This document shows, in pieces, positions 40,132 through 49,282 of a stretch of 64,000 nt of DNA. Each line of letters starts with the position of its first letter. The stretch's first letter is position 1. The translations under genes were made by a program, and so were the position numbers. Source of the DNA: Seminavis robusta (taxonomy: Eukaryota > Bacillariophyta > Bacillariophyceae > Naviculales > Naviculaceae); assembly GCA_903772945.1 (NCBI GenBank), contig CAICTM010000063.1, positions 62,001 to 126,000 on the forward strand, given 5' to 3'. The notes below the pieces were generated by a model, which did not search any database, had not been told where the DNA came from, and was given only the letters and a program-made list of their open reading frames with translations.

Positions 40132-40767
40132 CAGTAAAAAAGAATCTAGGTACCGGTACCTACCAGGTAGTTAGTGAAAACGAGGTTTGTACTGTAGGTT
40201 TAAGCCGCATGGACAAGGAAACTGAACAGCTTGGTAGTATCTGGGAACTCTTCCCAGGAGCCACGGACCCCTCAATGCAAACAATTCTCTGCATCCTTCC
40301 GCTGTGTCCCCGAATGTGATTACAGCAACCGCAAAAGCTACCTTGTAGAAGCAACGAAGTTTGCTTGGGTGCATCGCAAGAATCCGCCCCAGCCACGAAC
40401 TATTTGATTTCTAGAACTATAGGAAGCAACATAACCCTTCAAGTTTTCCAACAGCACCTTGTCCTCATCGACGACGACAACTCGGAGAGGGCAACACAGT
40501 TTCAATCTTACGGAACGGCATGGTGGATGAGAACTCCTGCAAGTTGGCCTGACGAGGGAACGAAAAAATGGCTCCAAACGCGTTGGTCCCTCGGTTTGTC
40601 CCGCCAAACCATCCGATCTTATCTGCGGGGTAGCGAGGGATGACCAAAATTTTTGAAAAAGCTGCGTGTGTCCATCAAAGATGGGATGAGCACCTGGTGT
40701 AGTCTACAGATCAGATATCTATTGACTGGTTGGTTTCACCAGATGTTTACAGGATACTACAATAGCG
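40132..40767. other. Intergenic, no gene recognised
   Basis: About 640 bp; ggtaccggtacctacc lies near 40149. A 92-codon frame at 40365 shows no domain and was not accepted. Confidence 0.4.
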
Positions 40768-42369
40768 ATGGATCAACAACAATTAGAGTCAGATGATGAC
40801 GATTCACAGCAGCAAGAGCTCTCGGCGCTGTACGAGGATAATGGTGGACCTGGTATCCTTGGCACCAGTCTACCGGATGACGAAGAATCTCTGGTAATGA
40901 TGTTGGTAGAAGATGCAGCCTTGGAATGCTCTTCACTTACGTTTGGCTTGCACATACCATCACCTCCTCCCGTGACTCGACACCATATACCAATAGGATA
41001 TAGAAGCATAACTACAAGCCCAGGTAGTAGAATACCCGAGCCAACCAAGGGAGCCGAAGGAGAGCACTCGCAGCAATCCAGCAGAAGTTGCATGAAGGCC
41101 CGGTTCGCTCAACACTTTCTAGGGTTTCGAAGACGGAACAGCACATCATGCAGTAGTGAGAATAATAATGAGGCAACACCGGAGCTCACCGGATATCGGC
41201 TCTCTGCGTTTGATGTTCTGGTAGTGATGCCCTTTTATGCGGCATGCGGCATCATGGCCGTCTTGGCACTGGGAGGTGCCATTTTCCGATCTCCTTCTGG
41301 AGATGTCCCCGTGGACGCTGCTGCTCATACCAGTGGACGCAAGTTGCATCTGAGATGGTATCCTCAGGTCCTCAAGTACAAGGCGCCACCACAAGGCGAC
41401 TTTAGGAGGACTGTCTATACTTTGGACGAGTTTGTGGTGGCGGGTGTCAACTTGGCCCAATACGGCTTGGAAACAGAAACGCAACAGCAGCAGCAAACCA
41501 TTGTCCTTTCCAATATTCCAGAACCTCCCTTTGATCTGTACAAAGATTGGGACTTGGCCAGTCAGTTGCATGGTCAAGAACGATGGAGAGACTTGATTTC
41601 TCTCTTCAACAAAGTCCTCCGTGATTCCACCGTGGGATCCAAGTACCATGACCTATCGGCCGTGAAGCAATGGCTCCAATCCTTGGGAGTTCCCATGGCA
41701 CGCGTCAATCCTGAAACGAAACCGCTGTCCATGGGCGCCAGTCACAAGCTGAAGAAGCAGAAGCAGCAGAAGGTCAACCAAAAGACAACAACGACCATCC
41801 CACGGCCGCCCGTGGCATCCACCAAGAAACGCCAAAAACCAGTTGTAGACAAACATCATACAGACACTCAACAGTTTGTCGTGAAGGAGGAGGAGGATGT
41901 TTGGATTGTTCAAACCAAAGTAGTGGAACCGCAGGAAATAATGGAGGAACGAAGTTTGGTAGCCGACGGGTTCTTGGAGTTTCAATGCCTCCTCTTGTGG
42001 GGACGGGTCTATGCGGTTCAATGGAAACAGGAATCACATCACAAAGGGATCGTCCATCGCAATGGAACATCATGGGTGTCCCAGCATGAAAAGACTCTTC
42101 CGTTGTGGGTCGACTGGGACCAAGTGGTGGCAACCGCCGAACGGGTTGGAGCACACAAGTCGCTCTTTCGGGTGGATGTTCTGGCCTTGCCCAAAGCCAA
42201 GAAGAAGTATGCCGTGTCGCAGGTAGACTTTGTCCCTAGTCGTTCCTTCCTGGGTGGCAAGCATGAGCACACCACGGCGCTATGGCAAGAAGCGACACGG
42301 CTACTCATGGCGGGATACAAAATGGGACACTACAGGACCATCCCCAACGCCGAGTTTTCTTGGCCTTGA
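40768..42369 (+). CDS. Single-pass membrane protein, unknown function
   Basis: A 533-residue frame from an ATG. The N-terminal 145 residues are acidic and Ser/Gln-rich, then one hydrophobic helix at about 147-172 (FDVLVVMPFYAACGIMAVLA) crosses a membrane. After it come regions with a folded look (RTVYTLDEFVVAGVNLAQYG, LYKDWDLASQLHGQERWRDL), a basic Lys/Gln linker (KLKKQKQQKVNQKTTTT), and a C-terminal part (LVADGFLEFQCLLLWGRVYA, LFRVDVLALPKAKKKYAVSQ). No signal peptide is visible, so orientation is unclear. No family is recognised. It stands between unrelated genes, and the P-loop gene 80 bp away is convergent. Confidence 0.72.
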   Translation: MDQQQLESDDDDSQQQELSALYEDNGGPGILGTSLPDDEESLVMMLVEDAALECSSLTFGLHIPSPPPVTRHHIPIGYRSITTSPGSRIPEPTKGAEGEHSQQSSRSCMKARFAQHFLGFRRRNSTSCSSENNNEATPELTGYRLSAFDVLVVMPFYAACGIMAVLALGGAIFRSPSGDVPVDAAAHTSGRKLHLRWYPQVLKYKAPPQGDFRRTVYTLDEFVVAGVNLAQYGLETETQQQQQTIVLSNIPEPPFDLYKDWDLASQLHGQERWRDLISLFNKVLRDSTVGSKYHDLSAVKQWLQSLGVPMARVNPETKPLSMGASHKLKKQKQQKVNQKTTTTIPRPPVASTKKRQKPVVDKHHTDTQQFVVKEEEDVWIVQTKVVEPQEIMEERSLVADGFLEFQCLLLWGRVYAVQWKQESHHKGIVHRNGTSWVSQHEKTLPLWVDWDQVVATAERVGAHKSLFRVDVLALPKAKKKYAVSQVDFVPSRSFLGGKHEHTTALWQEATRLLMAGYKMGHYRTIPNAEFSWP

Positions 42370-42452
42370 TGATTTACTATATCCAAAAGCCAAATATCAT
42401 CTACAGATTTTGTAAACTAGACTAAACTGCTCTCTACTGTGTATGTATACCG

Positions 42453-43166
42453 TCAGACCGACAACTTTGCCAGGATACCAGAAAGCTCGTTGACCAGAGC
42501 TTCTTTGGAATTGCTTCCCTTGTTGTCAATCTCAAACTCGCATTCCGTGGTCTTCTCTGCCACCTTTTCATTGATCATTTTGATTTGTTCCTCTGAGATG
42601 GGTATGTGGAGGGATTGATCTCTGGATCGAAAACGTTGCAGGCAAGTATTGGGATCTGCCTTGACGCGAACTGTGACAACACGAAAATCCTTCTTCAGGG
42701 ACTCCAACATTGAGTCAAAGCAATCTGTGAGACCTGTGGACTCAAACGAAAGGCCGAAGTCTTCCTTGCAAATCTCTTTCCGGACAAGCTCTTCAATGAA
42801 GGAAAAGACCTGTTGGATGTAAGCTTCATTGTTCACAGCTCGATCTTTCTTGATATCTTGTTTCTTGATGTGTTCTTCGACGGGCAGAAAGGGTATCTTG
42901 AAGTGTTCCTGTAAGAGACCGCCGAGGAAGGACTTGCCGCTCCCTTTGGGCCCTATGAAGATAAACACAGATTTGGAGTTGGGTGCTTGTGGTGAAGATA
43001 ACATTGTTGCTGCTTGTTGTTTGCAGCCAAGCTTGCAAAGGATTCTTTTTGTGTGCCTTCCCCCCATTCTCCGCCAATCCTGCACACTGAAGCTCAATCG
43101 TGTGCTCGGAGGCACAGAAGAAAAAATAAGAACCGACCGAATCACCCGATTCAATGACAACAGCAT
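42453..43166 (-). CDS. P-loop nucleotide kinase-like protein
   Basis: A 237-residue frame from an ATG. A Walker A motif FIFIGPKGSGKSF is at about 69-81, followed by LLQEHFKIPFLPVEEHIKKQ and FGLSFESTGLTDCFDSMLES. In the C-terminal half are VVTVRVKADPNTCLQRFRSR and a lid-like Arg region, typical of AAA_17/shikimate-kinase-like small kinases. The first 55 residues (MLLSLNRVIRSVLIFSSVPP...) look like an organelle-targeting leader; an internal Met at codon 55 (MLSSPQAPNSKS, 43004) would give a cytosolic form. The substrate is unknown. It begins 15 bp from a tRNA cluster on the same strand. Confidence 0.75.
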   Translation of the reverse strand: MLLSLNRVIRSVLIFSSVPPSTRLSFSVQDWRRMGGRHTKRILCKLGCKQQAATMLSSPQAPNSKSVFIFIGPKGSGKSFLGGLLQEHFKIPFLPVEEHIKKQDIKKDRAVNNEAYIQQVFSFIEELVRKEICKEDFGLSFESTGLTDCFDSMLESLKKDFRVVTVRVKADPNTCLQRFRSRDQSLHIPISEEQIKMINEKVAEKTTECEFEIDNKGSNSKEALVNELSGILAKLSV

Positions 43167-43180
43167 CCAACGTTAAAACG

Positions 43181-43230
43181 GCCTCTCTTGGTACAATGAA
43201 CCACGCTCTGACCTATGGAGCTACCATGCC
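43181..43230 (-). pseudogene. tRNA-Asn-like relic
   Basis: Reverse complement begins GGCATGGTAGCTCCATAGGT then CAGAGCG, matching the 5' half of the tRNA-Asn at 43349-43421, but it has no anticodon arm and its 3' end (AGAGAGGC) does not pair with the acceptor. It is a decayed fragment. Confidence 0.7.
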
Positions 43231-43240
43231 TGTAGAGAGA

Positions 43241-43311
43241 ACCCATACTGGGAGTTGAACCCAGACCTTCCGGTTGAAAGCCAGATATCCTCTCGGTTGG
43301 AATATATGGGT
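43241..43311 (-). tRNA. tRNA-Glu (TTC), slightly divergent copy
   Basis: 71 nt. Acceptor ACCCATA pairs with TATGGGT over 7 bp. The anticodon arm is TCTGG-CTTTCAA-CCGGA, giving anticodon TTC (Glu), with a T arm CTGGG-TTCAACT-CCCAG. The D loop (AACCGAGA) lacks the conserved GG pair, so function is doubtful. It is 71-nt like its neighbour at 43428. Confidence 0.75.
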
Positions 43312-43348
43312 GAAATGAACCAACCAAGTTATTGCTGCTTGGTAGTAA

Positions 43349-43421
43349 GGCATGGACCAGAATTGAACTGGCAACCTTTGGATCAACAGTCCAACGCTCT
43401 GACCTATTGAGCTACCATGCC
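43349..43421 (-). tRNA. tRNA-Asn (GTT)
   Basis: 73 nt. Acceptor GGCATGG/CCATGCC, D arm GCTC-AATAGGTCA-GAGC, anticodon arm TTGGA-CTGTTGA-TCCAA with anticodon GTT, variable AGGTT, T arm GCCAG-TTCAATT-CTGGT. All stems pair, so this looks functional. No intron. Confidence 0.93.
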
Positions 43422-43427
43422 TTGAGA

Positions 43428-43498
43428 ACCCATACTAGGAGTTGAACCCAGACCTTCTGGTTGAAAGCCAGATATCCCGTCCGTTGGAATACATGGGT
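43428..43498 (-). tRNA. tRNA-Glu (TTC)
   Basis: 71 nt. Acceptor ACCCATG/TATGGGT (one G-T), D loop AACGGACG with GG present, anticodon arm TCTGG-CTTTCAA-CCAGA with anticodon TTC, T arm CTGGG-TTCAACT-CCTAG. It sits 6 bp from the tRNA-Asn. All arms fold. Confidence 0.9.
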
Positions 43499-43501
43499 GT
43501 A

Positions 43502-43554
43502 GGTGTGAGGCGGAATTGAACCACCGGCCTGCTCTGCCACTGAGCTACCACACC
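43502..43554 (-). pseudogene. tRNA relic lacking the anticodon arm
   Basis: 53 nt reading GGTGTGGTAGCTCAGTGGCA then GAGC AGGCC and a T arm GGTGG-TTCAATT-CCGCC, ending TCACACC, which pairs with the 5' GGTGTGG. Acceptor, D and T arms are all paired, but there is no anticodon arm. Its original identity cannot be read. Confidence 0.75.
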
Positions 43555-43839
43555 TTTGTTGCTACGCTTTGTGCTGCTGTTGTTGTCGATTGTGTTTCGT
43601 TTGGGTATATGAAACAAGCGCGTGGTGTCATTGTTGGTTGTGTTCTGTGTTCTGTGCCTCGTTCAGAAGGTTCAAACGTGCTTCATTGGAAGTAAGATTC
43701 GATTCGAAATTATCGCTTTGAGTACCGTACCGGCTCATTGTTGAAGTTCTGAGTTTCCGGACCACCGCACCTCATTTTTTGAGTCAGACAGACTGTCACT
43801 CGACTCTTTTGCGAGGACACAGCGGAGACAGATGCATCC

Positions 43840-45549
43840 ATGAAGCCCACGATGACTCACTCCACTTTCAACAGGGCTGCCTGGAGCAAAGGTTCAGGTG
43901 CTGTCAGAGTCTTGCAGCCGAAAATCTCTGCAGAGGAATCTAGGTATTATCCGGATAACATGACAGCAGATACTACCTCCAGCAACAAGAAGCGCATTGC
44001 CATTGTCGGAGGCGGAGCCGCAGGTGTTAGCACCGCCTGGAGCTTGGCAAGATCCGTGCATGAAAAAGTCGATGTCACCATTATCGAACCATGTCCTTCT
44101 TTGGGAGGAGTGGCTTGTACCAAATACCTTGATAATCAACAGTTTTTGAATTATGGCGTGCAAGGTGGTACTCCAGCTTCGCACCGCAACATTATTGCCT
44201 TTTTGAAAGAATTTAATGAAGACATTGATGATGCTCATTTATCCGTGAGCTTTGGCAAGGGTCCCTATCACTGGACCAACTATCAGGACTCGCCGCTCCA
44301 ACAAACACTGCAAAAGGATATCCGCCGTTTCGGCACCTTGCTCAAATGGATTTCACGGCTCGAATTTGTCACGCTCTTCTTGTCTATTGACACTGTCTTG
44401 GAGTGGGCTTGTTTGTCCCAAGAATTTCGAGATCGTATGGTCTACCCATTGGTGGCACTATTTTTTGGAACGGGCAACCAAACTCCCCACATGTCCGCCG
44501 CCGTTGTGGCCAGGGTCTTTAATGATCCATCCTTGGCACTCTTTGAGTATTCACCCGATCGGCTCATTGACAGCGAACCAACCAATTTTGCTTTCAAAAG
44601 TTTGGATCAATTTTACAATGGCAAAGTGAGACCCTTTCTAGAAGACAAAGGAGTGAAAGTTTTGACCAGCCATCGTGTGGATAGCGTTGTGAGCAGGAGC
44701 CGAAAGGATGGTGTGACTCTCCAAATCTCCAACCTTGCTGGATCAACCGACACGGACTGTCGAGCCGGAGGTGACCAAAAGTTGCTCAGCAATGATTCGC
44801 TGCTGCCTTTGCAAGATGCAGCCCAGGTCCTCCCCGAATCGTCAACCGAATCCAGCCAACAAGGATGGGAAGAACTCTTCGACGAGATTGTCTTTGCCTG
44901 CCCGGCCAACGTGGCGTTGCAGATTCTCGGTCAGAACGCAACCTTTTGGGAACGCCGCATCCTGGGTTCCGTTGAGTACTTTCATGATCTCTCCGTCACA
45001 CATACGGATCGAGCTTACATGACAAAGTACTATGAGGATGTCGAAAAGGAACGAGCCATATACTTCATCAAGACATATGAACAAGATCCAAAACTATTGG
45101 AGATGGGGTTTGACTTGTCGGGGTACCAATCCAGCATTAGCAAGGGAATCATCAATCAATCGAGTCCTGAACAGCAACAACCAGAACGAGTCTTTCAGAC
45201 CATCTTTTTGGACAAGAAGCGAAAGAAGGATCTCTGGTCTCTCGATGAGATTGATGACAACAAAATCATTGACCGGAGCTGGTGGAGTGCCTTTGCGCAT
45301 ACCATGAAGCATTTCCGAAGCGTTGTTCCCTTTGTCTGGCTCCTACATCGACAAAATGCCGTGCAAGCTACCCACACTTACTACGCTGGAAGTTGGATGC
45401 TCATCAATACCCATGACATTGCCGTAGTTTCGGGGCTGGCCGTTGCCCAGCGTCTGGGTGCACCGTATCCTTTTGCCGACAACTCTCTCGCGCTTGCGTT
45501 GTACAAGACTTTTTGGATGGTGGGGCACTTGACTGTGTGGAGAAAGTAG
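43840..45549 (+). CDS. FAD/NAD(P)-binding amine-oxidase-type oxidoreductase
   Basis: A 569-residue protein from an ATG at 43840. A Rossmann motif KRIAIVGGGAAGVSTAWSLA lies at about 51-70, an acidic ribose-binding residue in VDVTIIEPCPSLGG follows, and a C-terminal FAD motif THTYYAGSWMLINTHDIAVV then SGLAVAQRLGA is at about 505-545. This matches the NAD_binding_8/amino-oxidase family, some of which are desaturases or amine oxidases. Between them is a substrate region (YQDSPLQQTLQKDIRRFGTL). The N-terminal 45 residues (NRAAWSKGSGAVRVLQPK) could target an organelle. The substrate is not predictable. Confidence 0.83.
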   Translation: MKPTMTHSTFNRAAWSKGSGAVRVLQPKISAEESRYYPDNMTADTTSSNKKRIAIVGGGAAGVSTAWSLARSVHEKVDVTIIEPCPSLGGVACTKYLDNQQFLNYGVQGGTPASHRNIIAFLKEFNEDIDDAHLSVSFGKGPYHWTNYQDSPLQQTLQKDIRRFGTLLKWISRLEFVTLFLSIDTVLEWACLSQEFRDRMVYPLVALFFGTGNQTPHMSAAVVARVFNDPSLALFEYSPDRLIDSEPTNFAFKSLDQFYNGKVRPFLEDKGVKVLTSHRVDSVVSRSRKDGVTLQISNLAGSTDTDCRAGGDQKLLSNDSLLPLQDAAQVLPESSTESSQQGWEELFDEIVFACPANVALQILGQNATFWERRILGSVEYFHDLSVTHTDRAYMTKYYEDVEKERAIYFIKTYEQDPKLLEMGFDLSGYQSSISKGIINQSSPEQQQPERVFQTIFLDKKRKKDLWSLDEIDDNKIIDRSWWSAFAHTMKHFRSVVPFVWLLHRQNAVQATHTYYAGSWMLINTHDIAVVSGLAVAQRLGAPYPFADNSLALALYKTFWMVGHLTVWRK

Positions 45550-46397
45550 TTTACCGGGCAAGAATGTAGGCAAAGAAGCTGAAAGAAACTGGGCTACGTC
45601 TTCTGCTAATAGTGGTTCATTGTTCATTGGAATGATTTGAAACCAAATTTTAATCTACAAGCGGGTGCCCTTCGTTGCTCCACTCTTTGCAGACACCTCT
45701 TTTTTGGCTGCCGGAGCTACAACATGTAGTCCATGCCAGCGCCGAGTATTTTATCGCACGAGTGACAGTCGATGAGGAATCCTTCCCCTGCTACGAAGAT
45801 CTTTGGACCAGCCTCCAGCCACCGACTACCGTAGCTAGCTAGGAAAGCTCGGCTGCATGTAGTCAAGGTATTGTCAATCGATCACAGGCTGTATACCGTG
45901 CTGTCGCTGTCGGCACCATGGTGGTATCGGCAACCAAACTGAACTGCCATCTGCACAGAACTCTCAAGAAATTGCTTTCCAGCTCTTTTTGGGTCAAAAG
46001 GATTCGATTCATTCCCGCATCTCTAACTCTAGTCGATGGTCAGACCCAGATCGATGGTTGGCTCAGTCGAGCTTTGAGAAATGTGTGACTGCACGCAAGC
46101 ACGTCGGAAATCTCAACCAAGACCGGAAGGAATTAGGCCCCCAAGACAAAGCAAGTTTGAGGTTTGAGGCACTTCACCTTTGTTAGAAACAATGTTCAAG
46201 GCATCCGTTTGTTCGCTGCTTCGTGCATCCTTGTGCATCTGAGATCCTTCTTGCGTGCGAAATCAGAGGAAGAACCCTCAGTCAGATCCTCCAATCGCTC
46301 ATAAACCCACGCGAACTTCACAGAAACAAAACGAAAGAAACACCATCTAAAAAAATTCCAAGACAAGCCACAAAGACAAAACAATCCGCACGCAAAA
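45550..46397. other. Intergenic, no gene recognised
   Basis: About 850 bp between two forward-strand genes; no accepted frame. CTAG runs lie near 45834-45842 (tagctagctagg). Confidence 0.4.
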
Positions 46398-47276
46398 ATG
46401 AGCAAGATCAACCGCTACCAAGAAAAATCCAATGTGGTCCCCTCCATGTTTGCCTATGCCAGCAAGAAGAAGCCCGTGATCAAGCCAACCGGAGAAGATC
46501 CTACCGGGGCGCCAGTTTCTCCCAAGGCTGCACGGGCACAGCTTCGCCCCGTGAATGCGTCTCCTCGATCGGTGGCTCCGGAATCACCCAAAAAGGAAGA
46601 ACCAAAGAAGGAACCTGCAGTAGTGGAGCCGAAAAAGGAAGAAGTCGTAGTGGCTCCTCCTGTGGCTCCTCCTGTGGTTGTAGAAGAACCAAAAAAGGAA
46701 GAACCACCAAAAGAAAAAGAACAAAGCGAAGAAGAAAGAGCAGCCGCACTGCGCATCTTGGCTGCCGCCTTGGACGTGGATCCATCCGAGAACCCAACAG
46801 AGGATGTCCAAGAACTAGTAGCTCAACGATTGGAGGAACGCAAAAAGGCGCTCGCGGCCAAATTGGCCAAAAAGGAGGAACGCCGTCGCGCTCTAGAGGA
46901 TAAGCTGTCGGCCAACAAGGCCGTATCGTTAGGCAAGGAGCTCTTGGGATCGCACAACTTTCTCAGTACGGAACAGCGCCAGAAAATCGAAGCCACCCGC
47001 AAGATGCAGGAAGAAAGCCAGAAACGCATGGAAGAACACAAAAAGGCGTGCGAGGCGGCCATTGCACCCATCCAAAAGCGCATTGACACACACAATGCCT
47101 ACTCGGAAATCAAACAAAAGGAATACGAGGAAAAGGCCGCCGTTGCCGCAGCCGAACAAGAACGGTTGAAGGCCGAAAAGGCAGCCAAGAAAATTGCGGA
47201 TCAGAAAAAGAGGGAAGAATACGAAAAGCGAAGGGACGAACGAAAGCGCAGCCAAAGCCCCAAGCAGCGTTCTTGA
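46398..47276 (+). CDS. Charged Lys/Glu-rich coiled-coil protein
   Basis: A 292-residue frame from the ATG at 46398. The N-terminus (residues 1-110) is Pro/Lys/Glu-rich with repeated EEPKKE and PPVA segments. A long helical stretch of Ala/Glu/Lys/Arg at about 115-290 (EERKKALAAKLAKKEERRRA, ERLKAEKAAKKIADQKKREE) reads as coiled coil and ends in a basic SQSPKQRS. No known domain. Low complexity makes homology calls unsafe. It may be a structural or ribosome/cytoskeleton-associated protein, which is inference. Confidence 0.75.
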   Translation: MSKINRYQEKSNVVPSMFAYASKKKPVIKPTGEDPTGAPVSPKAARAQLRPVNASPRSVAPESPKKEEPKKEPAVVEPKKEEVVVAPPVAPPVVVEEPKKEEPPKEKEQSEEERAAALRILAAALDVDPSENPTEDVQELVAQRLEERKKALAAKLAKKEERRRALEDKLSANKAVSLGKELLGSHNFLSTEQRQKIEATRKMQEESQKRMEEHKKACEAAIAPIQKRIDTHNAYSEIKQKEYEEKAAVAAAEQERLKAEKAAKKIADQKKREEYEKRRDERKRSQSPKQRS

Positions 47277-47768
47277 GATATTATATTGCTTGCTTGAGAT
47301 CACATACATACATGTATTGGAGGAGGGGTGCCTTTTATAGTGGTGAGTGAAATCGTGATTATCTAAATCATTAAAAATAATTGATTAAAATCAGCAAACG
47401 AAACTGTGTGTATTAATTGAATCATTCATCCGCACCGTCGCAAATTCATACAAAGCCACAGGATGCAAAGCTATTGGAGAGTTGGGCAAGGCCGTCGATT
47501 CCCAGCTGGCAGTCGCCGCCTATCCCTGGTGGGGCCTGCCTCCACCACACCAAGCTCACACTTGGACGAGGACAGTGTCGTGCAGGGTCTGCTGTTCTTC
47601 TGGAATCGTCAGGCGTGTCTGCCGAGCTCTCAGTCAAGGATGGAGACAATGTTTGGGTCGGTCAGACGTGCCGGTACCGTAAACGAGTGTTCGAGGAGTG
47701 GCTGAGTGGGAGTTGGTCTGCACAATTTTACAGCAAGCAAAAAGTCAAACAGAGCGACAAAGCCAGCC
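47277..47768. other. Intergenic, no gene recognised
   Basis: About 490 bp upstream of the RING/IBR-like gene. A frame opening at 47417 has no domain and overlaps the next gene's 5' region. Confidence 0.4.
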
Positions 47769-48554
47769 ATGAATGATACTACCTGTCCCATCTGCCTGCA
47801 AGAAGAACGCAAAGAAGATGAGATTGCTACCCTGGGTGTGAACTGTTCGCACAGCTTTTGCAAGTCTTGTCTCACCCATTGGATAGAGTATTGTGAATCC
47901 TCCAAACCACAAGCCTTGCCAGGTTGTCCAACCTGCCGAGTGCCCATCAATACCTGGGACATTGTCCGGCTTTCGGGGCGCCCCTTCCAAGAACGCCTGC
48001 CTATTGCAGCAGACGAGATCAAGGAAGACCCAGAGGAGGAACTGGACGAATTCTTTCAGACCTGGTTGGAAGAAAATGGGGCTGTAAAGTGCATCAACTG
48101 CCATATTTGGGTCACCAAAAATGGTGGCTGCGACTCTGTGTTTTGCACATGGTGCGATCGGAGCTTTTGCTTTGACTGTGCCCAGAAGGGGGTTCCTTGT
48201 ACTGGGCATGGCTATTGGGAGCCAGAACCATGTGACTATTGCGGCGCATTGGATTGCCAGTCCGCTTGTCTGTTCGAACCGCTGGTGGAAGACAGGACCA
48301 CTGAGTTTATCGATTGCGCAATGGATGGGATGAAGAATGGTCGTGGCGGCAAGAAGCGTCTGCTGTGGAAGGGCAATGCCCGGAGTGGCAAATGCACCAA
48401 GACACGACGGGGTGGTATCAGCATGAAACGGAGCAACTTGGCATCCTCCTCCAAGACAAGGACACAATCCAAAGGGGACAAAAGAAACAAGCGCAGCTCT
48501 GGCAAAAAGGCTAACCGAGGCAGCAAGGCACAGGTCCTTGCCCTCACTTCTTGA
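47769..48554 (+). CDS. RING/IBR-like zinc-finger protein (putative E3 ligase)
   Basis: A 261-residue protein from the ATG at 47769 (MNDTTCPICLQ); the frame is open 21 codons further to a GTG. A RING-type zinc finger at about 6-53 has CPICLQ, then CSHSFCKSCLTHWIEYC and CPTCR. A second Cys-rich unit at about 109-136 (CINCHIWVTKNGGCDSVFCT, WCDRSFCFDC) looks like an IBR/RING2-type finger. The C-terminus is basic (KKRLLWKGNARSGKCTKTRR). RBR-type E3 ligases transfer ubiquitin through a catalytic Cys; whether a catalytic Cys exists here is unclear, so the ligase role is inferred. Confidence 0.8.
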   Translation: MNDTTCPICLQEERKEDEIATLGVNCSHSFCKSCLTHWIEYCESSKPQALPGCPTCRVPINTWDIVRLSGRPFQERLPIAADEIKEDPEEELDEFFQTWLEENGAVKCINCHIWVTKNGGCDSVFCTWCDRSFCFDCAQKGVPCTGHGYWEPEPCDYCGALDCQSACLFEPLVEDRTTEFIDCAMDGMKNGRGGKKRLLWKGNARSGKCTKTRRGGISMKRSNLASSSKTRTQSKGDKRNKRSSGKKANRGSKAQVLALTS

Positions 48555-49282
48555 TTTGGGCTGATCATAAGACATCTCCTCCCCTTATGTTGATCTAGCT
48601 GGGATAAAAGGATACATGGGTCGACAGTAGGGACACTATGCCTTTGCGGGGGCAGTCAACAAGAAATTGAATCAACTCTGTGTGCGTGGGTGCTGCCGAA
48701 GCTGGTGGCTTGGAAAGTTCTTCTGAAATGGGCTCGTGAGAATGGACGCTCATGAGACTCGAGCATGCTGCAGAGACTGGCCATGTGGAAGTTCTGAGAT
48801 GTGATTGAGATCGCAATCACGCTAGTAGGCAATTGAGATCCACCCCAGAAGAGCAGACAAACAGACTACAGTATGTGAGGACGCCACATGTCCCTCGCCG
48901 TCGGGGAGGACTGCACAGATCGCGCTAATTCCGAGCCAACCAAGCTATTTGTTGAGCCTTCATTCATCTCGCTAGCTAGAGCGGCAACATACCAGGGGTG
49001 CAACTGACCTTTTAGGGAAGTTTTTTTGGCTACGCAAGGAAGAAAGCCAGCGAGGGCCCGGCTTAGTAGGCAAAGAAGAGGCGAAATTTGGCATGAGAAG
49101 CACCAGTGTCCTGCCTCTTCCTTTTGAAGAGAGAGGTCTAGCCAGAGTACCGGTAGGTAAACACAAATGCATCCATTCGCAAGCTGTACTGCCGGCTACA
49201 GCAATCTAGCTAGCTATAGTAGCCAGGAACTCTTGGCCACAACAAAAACAATGTTGATATATCATGTCTATAGTGTCCTTCA
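48555..49282. other. Intergenic, no gene recognised
   Basis: About 730 bp between convergent genes; only short non-homologous frames. CTAG words near 48971 and 49205. Confidence 0.4.

Noticed and set aside
40365-40643. 92-codon frame
   Set aside because: No domain and arbitrary composition.
47417-47776. 119-codon frame before the RING gene
   Set aside because: It shares no family features and overlaps the 5' part of a well-supported gene.
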